Shown here piece by piece: positions 41,219 through 48,429 of a DNA stretch of 64,000 bases. The DNA is from a virus, in IMG/VR virus record IMGVR_UViG_3300013006_000020, positions 57,998 to 121,997 of that record; one strand, written 5' to 3'. The notes under the pieces are model-generated. The model did not search any database and was not told the DNA's origin. It saw only the letters and a list, made by a program, of their open reading frames with translations. The translations under genes and the position numbers were made by a program. Numbering within the stretch: the first letter of the stretch is position 1; each line of letters opens with the position of its first letter.

Positions 41219-41291
41219 TGCCTCCAGTAGGGATCGAACCTACGACCTATCGGTTAAAAGCCGAATGCTCTACCATCTGAGCTATAGAGGC
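41219..41291 (-). tRNA. tRNA-Lys (anticodon TTT)
   Basis: Acceptor GCCTCTA/TGGAGGC, D arm GCTC..GAGC, anticodon stem TTCGG/CCGAT with loop CTTTTAA, T arm GTAGG-TTCGATC-CCTAC, discriminator A, no encoded CCA. Reads AAA/AAG. Confidence 0.95.
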
Positions 41292-41296
41292 GTAAT

Positions 41297-41366
41297 GCGT
41301 AGTCCCAGTGCTGCCCTGGTTTGAGCCGATTATAAGTCGGCCTGCGAAGCTGTCCGCCCACTACGC
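41297..41366 (-). tRNA. tRNA-like cloverleaf, anticodon TAT (Ile), unusual T loop
   Basis: Five bases upstream of tRNA-Lys. Perfect 7-pair acceptor GCGTAGT/ACTACGC, D-like arm GCG..CGC, 5-pair anticodon stem GCCGA/TCGGC with 7-base loop CTTATAA (anticodon TAT), then CCAG-GGCAGCA-CTGG in the T-arm place. The T loop lacks TTC, and position 8 is G not T. It may be a degenerate tRNA-Ile for AUA, a tRNA mimic, or another RNA. Confidence 0.5.
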
Positions 41367-41379
41367 GAAAGTACTTATT

Positions 41380-41634
41380 CTAGTCGCTCTCCTCAGGACT
41401 TTCTTCTTTTGTGAGCACGATTTTGCTCTTTTTGTTGTTTACGTGCCCAGTGGCATTAGTAATAAAGTAATTGGACTTTTGTCGATCATCATCGTGACCA
41501 AGACGATAATTGATTTGATCAATGCCCATACTTGTAATTTTTTCTTTATTAAGCATAGAAACAATCGCCAAAGAAAAATCTCTAGCGTCGTTTTCGTTAA
41601 ACGGCATTGGGATGTCGATATGTAATCTGTACAT
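41380..41634 (-). CDS. Small hypothetical protein
   Basis: 84 aa. YRLHIDIPMPFNENDARDFSLAIVSMLN looks like an alpha/beta domain of the ferredoxin type. Acidic tail. Shares one base with the upstream gene. Function unknown. Confidence 0.5.
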   Translation of the reverse strand: MYRLHIDIPMPFNENDARDFSLAIVSMLNKEKITSMGIDQINYRLGHDDDRQKSNYFITNATGHVNNKKSKIVLTKEESPEESD

Positions 41635-41828
41635 TACTTTTGCTGTGTTACAAAAGATACTGTGATTGGACCAACACGAGATTCAAACATACCATTAGTG
41701 TTTGAGATGTTTAGACCCCAAACAAAAGGCCAAACTTGAATCGTGGAAGCAACCAAATTGTTACCAAAACCAATACCAAAATTAAAGGTTCCCAAATGCT
41801 GCATAAACTTGTTAATTGTTTTGATCAT
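41634..41828 (-). CDS. Small Phe/Asn/Gly-rich hypothetical protein
   Basis: 64 aa. Beta-prone, with aromatic and glycine residues alternating (FNFGIGFGNNLVASTIQVWPFVWGLNI). No signal peptide. Not recognised. Overlaps the upstream gene by 17 bases. Confidence 0.45.
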   Translation of the reverse strand: MIKTINKFMQHLGTFNFGIGFGNNLVASTIQVWPFVWGLNISNTNGMFESRVGPITVSFVTQQK

Positions 41829-42324
41829 TTTCCATTTCCTTAGTTAGTTCGTCAATTTCTTCTTCTGAGGACACAACGTCTTTGACCGCTTGCGCTGTTG
41901 CATTTACCATTTCAGTTTGCTCATCAGCATTAGAAACTCCTGCAACTTCAGCAAGGGTTGCTTTTGTAAAAGCAACTAGTTGTTTAATTTTTCCACCTAT
42001 TGGGGTGTAATTTCCAGTTCCATCTTCATCTTTGTGAAGATCTTTTGGGCAATTAGATTTTGGCATCCACAGCCGTGGGCTATAATCTTTTTCAACCTCA
42101 ACAGTAGGATCGTAAAGCGCTGCAAGATCTCTAGTTCCACAACCGCAAGAGCCACAAAACATTTTACCATCACGTGGTCTTTTTTGAACTTGATCACACC
42201 CTTCGCAAGCTTTTCTTCTCTCTTGGTAAACATCAAGAGATACACAGCCGTTTTTCATTAAACCTGAAAAAGACTGTAGCAGCTGCGTTGCTTTGGTGAT
42301 ACTAAACTTGGTATCTTCTGACAT
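41812..42324 (-). CDS. Cys-rich zinc-binding protein
   Basis: 170 aa. RRKACEGCDQVQKRPRDGKMFCGSCGCGTRDLA and NCPKDLH give six or more cysteines in two CxxC-type sites, a layout common in phage and bacterial proteins of unknown role. The C-terminal 70 residues are helical and acidic. Possibly structural or RNA-binding. Confidence 0.55.
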   Translation of the reverse strand: MSEDTKFSITKATQLLQSFSGLMKNGCVSLDVYQERRKACEGCDQVQKRPRDGKMFCGSCGCGTRDLAALYDPTVEVEKDYSPRLWMPKSNCPKDLHKDEDGTGNYTPIGGKIKQLVAFTKATLAEVAGVSNADEQTEMVNATAQAVKDVVSSEEEIDELTKEMENDQNN

Positions 42325-42335
42325 GGCTAGTTATT

Positions 42336-43427
42336 TTAGCAACTAGAGCACGGTTTTAACAATGACCAAAGAAAGAATTTATTTGCTTCATAAACATTAA
42401 GCCCTGTATATTCTCCTGCTGGACCAGTAAAACAATTAATTGTTGTTGGGAACGTGGTATTGGAAACTCCGCATGGTACTAGAGATGGAACGATAGTAGC
42501 CCCTTCAAGGCTTCTCTGCCAAGCAAACATATTTCTATCTCCAAGATACATGATATAGCCCTTTTCGATTTTTTCGTAAGCAAAGGGTCTTAGTGTTGAT
42601 GTTGTTGCTGGGCAGCAAAGCGAAGGATTAGGAGGTGGACCAATACATCCGCTATTAAGATTTGTAAATGACGCAGAAATATCATTTGTCAGCGAAATAC
42701 CACCAGATGAGTGACCAACACCAAATGCAGAAATCCAGTGTTGAGTTGCTTCTTCAGATGACTTAAATATTTCACCATCTGGATCATTAGACGGTACTAG
42801 AACCCTTCCTGTCCAGTACCTGTTAATCTGTGTTCCAGCGCAAGAACAACCAAGATTTGCTTGTGTGCATGTAGTGATATTAGCTGTAGCCACATCTGGA
42901 AGTATAGTTAGTCCAGATGATACACCATTTCTACAAGCAGTCAATGTTGTATTCATGGTATTCAGATTTGCTTCTGTAGTTCCAGCGGCGGTACCAGAAG
43001 CGGTTCTGCTTACAGTATCTCCAATTGCTACAATCTTCCCTCCATTTCTAACATATTCATAAAGCTTTGCATTTACCGCTGATGCACTTCCAGTACCAAG
43101 CCAATTATCATAACTTGGATACAAGGAAGGCGTCTGGAGTGATGCACCTGTAAGCTGTACAAGACCAAAATATACTACAGAACAAGTGTTTAAGGTTTCA
43201 ATGCTATCAACGCGAATAACATTGGCTTTGCCATCGTACATTTTTTCAAAGTCAGTTTTGCACGGCGAAGCTACTGTGCCTGCAAATATTGTTGCATCTG
43301 TAAGAATTCCAATGTTGTTGCAGCAGCAAACCCTATGATTGCTCATTTCAGTATATACACCTACATATTGTGGGTGTGAACAACTTGAAATTAAACAACC
43401 AAGACTAATAATGATTGGCTTAATCAT
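42336..43427 (-). CDS. Large Cys-rich lipoprotein
   Basis: 363 aa from ATG 43427 (MIKPIIISLGCLISSC), which gives a clean lipobox ISS-C. The mature part has over a dozen cysteines and two alpha/beta stretches (VVYFGLVQLTG, YEYVRNGGKIVAIGDTVS, KGYIMYLGDRNMFAW) that resemble a ThuA/glutamine-amidotransferase-like fold. It would sit on the host envelope and may alter the cell surface or exclude other phages; inference. A start at 43436 overlaps the upstream gene slightly more. Confidence 0.6.
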   Translation of the reverse strand: MIKPIIISLGCLISSCSHPQYVGVYTEMSNHRVCCCNNIGILTDATIFAGTVASPCKTDFEKMYDGKANVIRVDSIETLNTCSVVYFGLVQLTGASLQTPSLYPSYDNWLGTGSASAVNAKLYEYVRNGGKIVAIGDTVSRTASGTAAGTTEANLNTMNTTLTACRNGVSSGLTILPDVATANITTCTQANLGCSCAGTQINRYWTGRVLVPSNDPDGEIFKSSEEATQHWISAFGVGHSSGGISLTNDISASFTNLNSGCIGPPPNPSLCCPATTSTLRPFAYEKIEKGYIMYLGDRNMFAWQRSLEGATIVPSLVPCGVSNTTFPTTINCFTGPAGEYTGLNVYEANKFFLWSLLKPCSSC

Positions 43428-43812
43428 CAATTCCACTCGCGTAAAGACCTGATGTGGTAAAATAAACAGACTCAGCGTAATGGACAGCCCTGTGTGGATT
43501 GTCCTTAATATGGAAAAATGCCATCTTATATGGGTCGTATGTAATCTTTACTGCGTGTGGCGGAAGCTCGTAATCATCAGGCATTGTCTTGAAAATTCCG
43601 CGAACACCAGCGTGAACATTCTTTTGGTTGGTTTGCAGAACCCTTGCCCTACCAGCCTGTGAAACTTTTAGGTTTGCGTTTTTGATAATAAACCCATGCG
43701 GATAGTGCGTAAGAACACGCTTATGCTTCTCTCCGCGAATTGAAAAGCAGTTTTTATGAAGGTTTCGATACACAAAAACAAGAACATTATCAATGGGCAA
43801 AGTCAGTGTCAT
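43420..43812 (-). CDS. Conserved hypothetical protein (RNLHKxCxSIR)
   Basis: 130 aa from ATG 43812 (MTLTLPIDNVLVF). VYRNLHKNCFSIRGEK ... KVSQAGRARVLQTNQKNVHAGVRG is a block I know from bacterial and plasmid hypothetical proteins. A basic patch could bind nucleic acid. Function unknown. Confidence 0.55.
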   Translation of the reverse strand: MTLTLPIDNVLVFVYRNLHKNCFSIRGEKHKRVLTHYPHGFIIKNANLKVSQAGRARVLQTNQKNVHAGVRGIFKTMPDDYELPPHAVKITYDPYKMAFFHIKDNPHRAVHYAESVYFTTSGLYASGIDD

Positions 43813-44023
43813 GATCAACTCCAAGCTCGATTGTTAGAACCAGGTGCGCAACTTGACTCATTTCAACAGGTGTGTCGCCGTAGTGCTTCATCACCCAATC
43901 AAAAATATCTTTTACCGATGAAAAATAATGATTTTCTCCACCAATAAAAGGGTCACCAACCATAAGAACGTATTTACCATCTCCATCATAATCAATTTGA
44001 AGCGATTTTTCTGCATTAAGCAT
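43790..44023 (-). CDS. Small hypothetical protein
   Basis: 77 aa, acidic alpha/beta (YVLMVGDPFIGGENHYFSSV). No motif recognised. Overlaps the deaminase-like gene by 8 bases. Confidence 0.5.
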   Translation of the reverse strand: MLNAEKSLQIDYDGDGKYVLMVGDPFIGGENHYFSSVKDIFDWVMKHYGDTPVEMSQVAHLVLTIELGVDHDTDFAH

Positions 44024-44414
44024 ATTCGTACCATCCGTTGTCTGTGCTGTAAATAACCCGTCTAATTTCTGGACACGCCAAGATTAACTGTTGGCATGAT
44101 TTGCATGGCTTTGAGTTTCTAAGAATAGGAACCCTTTCAGATAGTGATGATGAGCTAAGTCTAATATTTACTAGAGTTGCATTATAAAATTCGTTTGACT
44201 TCTTTGCTTTCAAAATAGCTGAAAGCTCTGAGTGCATTGTTCCAAATCTACAATTAAACTTAAGAGCCAGTGGGTGCGTTTGCATACTTCTATTAACGCC
44301 AAGGGCAATAATTTTACTTCGTCGCAAAACAAAAGAAACATGCTTAGAGTCAGAGTCAATATCTTCAATAAGAGACATTGAAATATCAGCGCATTTTGTC
44401 AGCCTTGAAATCAT
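44016..44414 (-). CDS. Cytidine-deaminase-fold protein
   Basis: 132 aa from ATG 44414; the open frame continues to 44561 and a TTG start nearer the previous stop is possible. The zinc motif HSELSAILKAK (H-x-E) and NSKPCKSCQQLI (P-C-x-x-C) define the deaminase fold. IIALGVNRSMQTHP precedes them as in dCMP/CMP and APOBEC-like deaminases. Would fit dCMP or cytidine deamination in the dTMP pathway, but the substrate is not certain. Confidence 0.65.
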   Translation of the reverse strand: MISRLTKCADISMSLIEDIDSDSKHVSFVLRRSKIIALGVNRSMQTHPLALKFNCRFGTMHSELSAILKAKKSNEFYNATLVNIRLSSSSLSERVPILRNSKPCKSCQQLILACPEIRRVIYSTDNGWYEYA

Positions 44415-44478
44415 AGCAGGATCAAGGAGAAGAGATCCTTTTGACTGTTTGTCACGATTGTGACCATCAGAAGTCAAT

Positions 44479-44736
44479 TCACTTTGCGTCTGACGGATCG
44501 TGCTCGTCGTTGTTATCTGGATCATCGTTAATAAACTCGTAATCGCTTTCTGTTTCGCCAACGCTCTTAAGTCTGTAATTTTCCCATACTGGTGCAGAAG
44601 AACAATTCCATTCGCATAAAAGCTGACGCATTACATTGATCTTAGTCTCCATTTCAAATAGCAATTTAATAACCTCATTTGTGTTTGCAAAATTAATGTT
44701 GAACTTTTTAAGATCAATTGTGTTTTCTTCACTCAT
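44479..44736 (-). CDS. Small acidic hypothetical protein
   Basis: 85 aa. N-terminal helix (DLKKFNINFANTNEVIKLLFEME...), acidic Asp/Asn-rich tail. Not recognised. Its end overlaps the open N-terminal extension of the deaminase frame. Confidence 0.45.
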   Translation of the reverse strand: MSEENTIDLKKFNINFANTNEVIKLLFEMETKINVMRQLLCEWNCSSAPVWENYRLKSVGETESDYEFINDDPDNNDEHDPSDAK

Positions 44737-44739
44737 GAA

Positions 44740-44958
44740 TTATCCTTTTACAAATTGCAATCCAACGATTACATTGTTTTCAATTACCGCTGCAGCAAGC
44801 CACGTTTTATTTCCAATTTTTATACGCTTTTCACTAATGTAATCTGCAACATTGGCTGTAATCCATGTTCCGTCTGGCAGATTAAATCTAGAATCTTTAG
44901 AGATATTGGTCTTGTACCATATCCCATCCATTGACATCAGGTGTCTTAGATAACTCAT
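44740..44958 (-). CDS. Small hypothetical protein
   Basis: 72 aa from ATG 44958 (MSYLRHLMSMDG), coupled to the upstream stop as TAATG. Beta-rich (TWITANVADYI, KTWLAAAVIENNVIVGLQF). Function unknown. Confidence 0.5.
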   Translation of the reverse strand: MSYLRHLMSMDGIWYKTNISKDSRFNLPDGTWITANVADYISEKRIKIGNKTWLAAAVIENNVIVGLQFVKG

Positions 44959-45566
44959 TATAGAACCGCTCCCCACTGTTCAGCCATCGCCTTAGCGATT
45001 CCTGGAAATGTTTTTGATCTCATCTTTGCTCTTTCAAAAGGGGAAAGCTTGAATGCATCAGCATACCACTTTGGCATTGTCTTTCCACTTTTGTATTTCA
45101 CAACCTCCCCTGCTGAAACAATATTAGTTGGCTTCAAGAGCGGAAGATTCTTAAGCCATAGACAAGTCTTCTTGCTAAACGAGTCGCCAAATTGATATGG
45201 CTGAATGATTTGATCTGGCTTTCGCCAAACACTAGACATCACACCAACTGGATTCTCAATGGCAATCTTGTCACACTTTGCTGTGGCAAAAACCATAAAG
45301 AAATCAATACCTTGCTGTTGTCGCCCATCCTTTCTTTTCTGCTCAAACCATGCAGCACCAGAAACAGCTAGATGCGTACACGGAGGAAAGGCAATAATCA
45401 TATCCCAATCCTGATCAAGAAGTGGCAGAACATCTTGCTGCAAATGCCATTCTGGATTTGATCCGCTGCAAGGCGCAATATCACAGGAGAAGGCTTCATG
45501 ACCAAGAAGCCTAAATTCCTTTGTTACCGCCTGACTCTCTTCACAAGCCAAAAGAATTTTTGCCAT
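44958..45566 (-). CDS. Phage DNA cytosine methyltransferase-like protein
   Basis: 202 aa. LLACEESQAVTKEFRLLGHEAFSCDIAP (SAM region), FPPCTHLAVSGAAWF (PC catalytic-type loop) and IENPVGVM, with a GDSFSKKTCLWLKNLPLL tail. This small family is annotated in many phages as DNA cytosine-5 methyltransferase. The catalytic PPC is intact, but the recognition domain is short. It may protect phage DNA from restriction. Confidence 0.7.
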   Translation of the reverse strand: MAKILLACEESQAVTKEFRLLGHEAFSCDIAPCSGSNPEWHLQQDVLPLLDQDWDMIIAFPPCTHLAVSGAAWFEQKRKDGRQQQGIDFFMVFATAKCDKIAIENPVGVMSSVWRKPDQIIQPYQFGDSFSKKTCLWLKNLPLLKPTNIVSAGEVVKYKSGKTMPKWYADAFKLSPFERAKMRSKTFPGIAKAMAEQWGAVL

Positions 45567-45584
45567 TATAAACCCCTTCTGTTA

Positions 45585-45731
45585 TTAAATTCCTATTGAA
45601 GGATCTAGAGATATCATCATGTAATATCCTAGCGCAAGATAACTAAACACAAATATAGATATCATAAATACGACCCATATAATGTCTAGTATTTCTAGTA
45701 GTTCACTTTTATTTATTTTGTACTTTACCAT
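45585..45731 (-). CDS. Very small membrane protein
   Basis: 48 aa (MVKYKINKSELLEILDIIWV...). A charged N-terminal helix leads into one transmembrane helix (about 18-41). It overlaps the upstream gene end by 7 bases. Confidence 0.5.
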   Translation of the reverse strand: MVKYKINKSELLEILDIIWVVFMISIFVFSYLALGYYMMISLDPSIGI

Positions 45732-45916
45732 CCGATGAAAGGCTCTTTTTTCTGAAGCTCAACAAAGTATTCTTTTTCTGGAAACGTTTTTGATGCTGAT
45801 GATATTGCCTTCTTCAAACCACAATCATCTAAAACCATCTCGCAATACACAGCTTCTTTTCTTTCGCTGATTTTGCGATATACGACAAACCAGGCAGGAT
45901 ACTTTCTTTTTTTCAT
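45725..45916 (-). CDS. Small basic hypothetical protein
   Basis: 63 aa (MKKRKYPAWFVVYRKIS...). Alpha/beta, basic N-terminus. It begins directly behind a terminator-like hairpin, an attenuator arrangement like that at 5694. Confidence 0.5.
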   Translation of the reverse strand: MKKRKYPAWFVVYRKISERKEAVYCEMVLDDCGLKKAISSASKTFPEKEYFVELQKKEPFIGW

Positions 45917-45921
45917 AAAAA

Positions 45922-45949
45922 TCTGGCCAGGGTTTTACCCCCAACCAGA
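45922..45949 (-). terminator. Terminator-like hairpin before a gene start
   Basis: Minus strand TCTGG...CCAGA with an inner GGGT/ACCC stem, followed by TTTTT and then ATG at 45916. Likely ends the upstream message or attenuates the downstream one. Confidence 0.6.
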
Positions 45950-45962
45950 CCAATTATAGTTT

Positions 45963-46184
45963 TTATCCAAGACTTCTTGAATACGATGCTTTTTCAATTG
46001 GGCAAACGCGTTCTTCAATCAACGACTTAAGTTTCTTTGCCTCGTCTTTTGTCCCATTAAACAAAACCCAAAACTCGTCGTGTCCTGGAACAACACCTAG
46101 ATTAAATTCTGGAAGCTCTCTTGTTACTGTTACACAAAAACCATCCATATCAACCGCATTAATTCTAAACTTATGGTAAGACAT
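45963..46184 (-). CDS. Small hypothetical protein
   Basis: 73 aa, alpha/beta (FRINAVDMDGFCVTV, FWVLFNGTKDEAKKL). No family recognised. Shares one base with the upstream gene. Confidence 0.5.
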   Translation of the reverse strand: MSYHKFRINAVDMDGFCVTVTRELPEFNLGVVPGHDEFWVLFNGTKDEAKKLKSLIEERVCPIEKASYSRSLG

Positions 46185-46381
46185 TAGTCTTCCTTAATTT
46201 CAAAAACAATGTAAGAATTTTCAGGGAGAGCACTGAGATCACACTCATCGTCAAGAATGCGTTGCTTTAGGCGGGTCGAATCCTTCTTTCTAAAAAGTTC
46301 GACATTACAAAAGTGGTTTTCGTCTTCACGATATGCATAAAATGAATTGTCAATACGCTGAATAACTAGAAAGCTCTTCAT
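46184..46381 (-). CDS. Small hypothetical protein
   Basis: 65 aa, alpha/beta (MKSFLVIQRIDNSFYAYRED...). No motif. First gene downstream of the 12-pair hairpin at 46408; AAC GGA A... before the ATG gives a weak Shine-Dalgarno. Confidence 0.5.
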   Translation of the reverse strand: MKSFLVIQRIDNSFYAYREDENHFCNVELFRKKDSTRLKQRILDDECDLSALPENSYIVFEIKED

Positions 46382-46407
46382 ACTGTTTCCGTTCTTATGA
46401 GGAGTTT

Positions 46408-46436
46408 GGGGGATCTAGATACGGTCTAGACCCCCC
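46408..46436 (-). other. Strong 12-pair RNA hairpin
   Basis: Minus strand GGGGGGTCTAGA-CCGTA-TCTAGATCCCCC pairs over 12 bases with one G-U, which would be an A-C mismatch on the other strand. It lies between the DUF932 gene and the next small gene. No T run follows, so it is more likely a processing or stability element than an intrinsic terminator. Confidence 0.7.
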
Positions 46437-46459
46437 ATTGACTCCAGTTGCTATTTAAA

Positions 46460-47455
46460 TCAGACGAGGGCAAGAGCAGAATTAAATGCCTCGCGCTTCT
46501 TGACCGCACCAGAAGACATCAGAACGCTGTACATCCTGTTGTTGGCGCGATCTGAATCATCAGTGCCCTTGGTGCTGCGCTGGTGATCCACAAAGCGAGT
46601 AACGGCATTAAAAGCAGCCCAGGCAGTACCTTCGATCTGAGCAAACTCAGTCTCAACCCAATTATTGTAAATCTGTTCACGCATATTTTCAGTGCGAGTA
46701 TTGTTCTTGGCATTCTCATTATCAGGGAACAGTGACTCAATGTAAGACTTGAGTTCTGTCTTGTTGATATTACGCTTTGCTAGTGCGTTCATCTGTTCGC
46801 CGTATTCCTCAATTTGATTATTGACAATACCAAGACGCTCACGGGCAAGATCAACCTTCATTGACATATTCTTGGTGTGGCGCATCTTAATACCGCGCTC
46901 AATTGAGAAACCATTGATTGCGAGACTAAAGGTGTTATTGCAAACCACACGAACAAGCGTTGGCATCATAGTGACACTCATGCTTCCATCGTGAGAAGTA
47001 GCAAGCATCACATAAGAGTTGGTAACATCATCAGTCTTGCCAACACGGAGTTCAGCAGGAAGCTTGGCAAGAATCCAAACAATCTTTCCACCGTGGATTG
47101 CTCCTGCGGTTTCATAGATTGCAAGCTTCTCGCCAACAACACCATCAAAGAACTCGAACGCTTCACTGTTCTGGAAAATCTTATAGTTCTTTCCGACAAC
47201 ACCAAGCACTGCATTGGTATCACCACGAACAACTGCAAAATTTTCAGGAACATCAATCTTGTTACCATCTCCATCAATCGTCCAAAGCGGAGTCTTAAAG
47301 AGTGAGTAATCAAGACCAGCATACTTGATTGCGTCTGCAGATGTTGCAGCATCTTCTTGAATCACAGTCCCAAGACCGTGCCACGGAACCATTCCGCGAG
47401 AAGAGAACATAGCAGCCTTACCAGTCGTCATGTCCAGCTTATGGCATTCGTTCAT
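46460..47455 (-). CDS. DUF932 / TIGR03299-type phage-plasmid protein
   Basis: 331 aa from ATG 47455 (MNECHKLDMTTGKAAMFSSR), which has AAGGAC in front; a longer frame to 47521 would include the hairpin. PWHGLGTVIQEDAATSADAIKYAGLDY, then FFDGVVGEKLAIYETAGAIHGGKIVWILAKLP, LVRVVCNNTFSLAI and RHTKNMSMKVDLAR are typical of the DUF932 family found in phages and plasmids. Role unproven; often near replication or recombination genes. Confidence 0.8.
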   Translation of the reverse strand: MNECHKLDMTTGKAAMFSSRGMVPWHGLGTVIQEDAATSADAIKYAGLDYSLFKTPLWTIDGDGNKIDVPENFAVVRGDTNAVLGVVGKNYKIFQNSEAFEFFDGVVGEKLAIYETAGAIHGGKIVWILAKLPAELRVGKTDDVTNSYVMLATSHDGSMSVTMMPTLVRVVCNNTFSLAINGFSIERGIKMRHTKNMSMKVDLARERLGIVNNQIEEYGEQMNALAKRNINKTELKSYIESLFPDNENAKNNTRTENMREQIYNNWVETEFAQIEGTAWAAFNAVTRFVDHQRSTKGTDDSDRANNRMYSVLMSSGAVKKREAFNSALALV

Positions 47456-47475
47456 TTCAGTGTCCTTGATGTTAA

Positions 47476-47514
47476 GGGGGAGGCGAAATAGCAACGCGCT
47501 ACTCATCCTCCCCC
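47476..47514 (-). other. GC-rich leader hairpin upstream of the DUF932 gene
   Basis: GGGGGAGG pairs with CCTCCCCC (8 pairs, 23-base loop) in the leader of the 47455 gene, ending 20 bases before the start codon. No T run. Probably an RNA stability or regulatory element. Confidence 0.55.
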
Positions 47515-47561
47515 ATACCAAAGTATTCTAGCAATTATTTTGTTGTTTGTCTGTCGTGTTT

Positions 47562-48410
47562 TCAGTAATTGTAGTAGTGATAGTCGTTATCAGATGGCTT
47601 GGGTGGATTATTGCAGCAGTCACTGCCACAGCAATCATCCTCATCATCACTCTCATCTTCCCATGAGAAGTCCGATCCATCTACAGAATAACAAGCATTG
47701 TTAAGCTGCTCCTTGAACTCAGAAAGAACAAGGTATTCGCAGCAACGCAACTTACGACTATCTTCGGACGGAACAGATACAACATCTCGCGGATTGATCT
47801 TGACAATCAAGAACTTAGAATCACCTTGTCCATATCCACGAACATAATCAAGGCTACCAGCATGCAAGCCAGCAGAGCATCCACGGGTGCAGTCATCGTC
47901 AACATTTGGACGCGACATTGAAACACGAGTCCCAATGCCGTTGTAAAACTTACCGCTGAAGATATCGTAGTAGTCACTACGAACAGCCTTGTAAGCCAGG
48001 AAGTGACCGTCTTCAGTAATCGGAAGACCCTCGTGTTCAAGGAACTCGTAAAGCTCATTACGAGAACGATAAGATGGGTTTGCCATCATGTTCTCAATGA
48101 ATCGAATGAGCGGCTCAAACGGGAGATCCTCACGCATGAATTGGAATACACGATCAACAATCAGACCGTGCATTGGCTCATCCTTGTAGTAGAGGGTTCC
48201 GTTGGCAACGCGAACACCATTGCTAGAGACGTAAGTACGAACAGCTTCTTCGACATTGATGAGCTTATGAAGCGAGGGCCAGTCACGAGAGCGAATTGCT
48301 TCGCGGCACTTCTGGAAATTAGGATGATCGGAATTGATCACCTTCGGTGCTTCGCCGGAGAAGACAACGGTCATGCTGAGATCGGTGCAGATGATAGATG
48401 GAGTGTTCAT
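47562..48410 (-). CDS. rIIB-like protein
   Basis: 282 aa from ATG 48410 (MNTPSIICTDLSMTVVF), preferred over 48485 because that would enter the rIIA end. RFIENMMANPSYRSRNELYEFLEHEGLPITEDGHFLAYKAVR is the rIIB hallmark, followed by CSAGLHAGSLDYVRGYG and VKINPRDVVSVPSEDS. The C-terminal 40 residues are acidic and cysteine-rich (DDCCGSDCC). In T4, rIIA/rIIB protect against lambda Rex exclusion and affect lysis. Confidence 0.85.
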   Translation of the reverse strand: MNTPSIICTDLSMTVVFSGEAPKVINSDHPNFQKCREAIRSRDWPSLHKLINVEEAVRTYVSSNGVRVANGTLYYKDEPMHGLIVDRVFQFMREDLPFEPLIRFIENMMANPSYRSRNELYEFLEHEGLPITEDGHFLAYKAVRSDYYDIFSGKFYNGIGTRVSMSRPNVDDDCTRGCSAGLHAGSLDYVRGYGQGDSKFLIVKINPRDVVSVPSEDSRKLRCCEYLVLSEFKEQLNNACYSVDGSDFSWEDESDDEDDCCGSDCCNNPPKPSDNDYHYYNY

Positions 48411-48429
48411 TGTAGTGGTTCCTTTGGGT

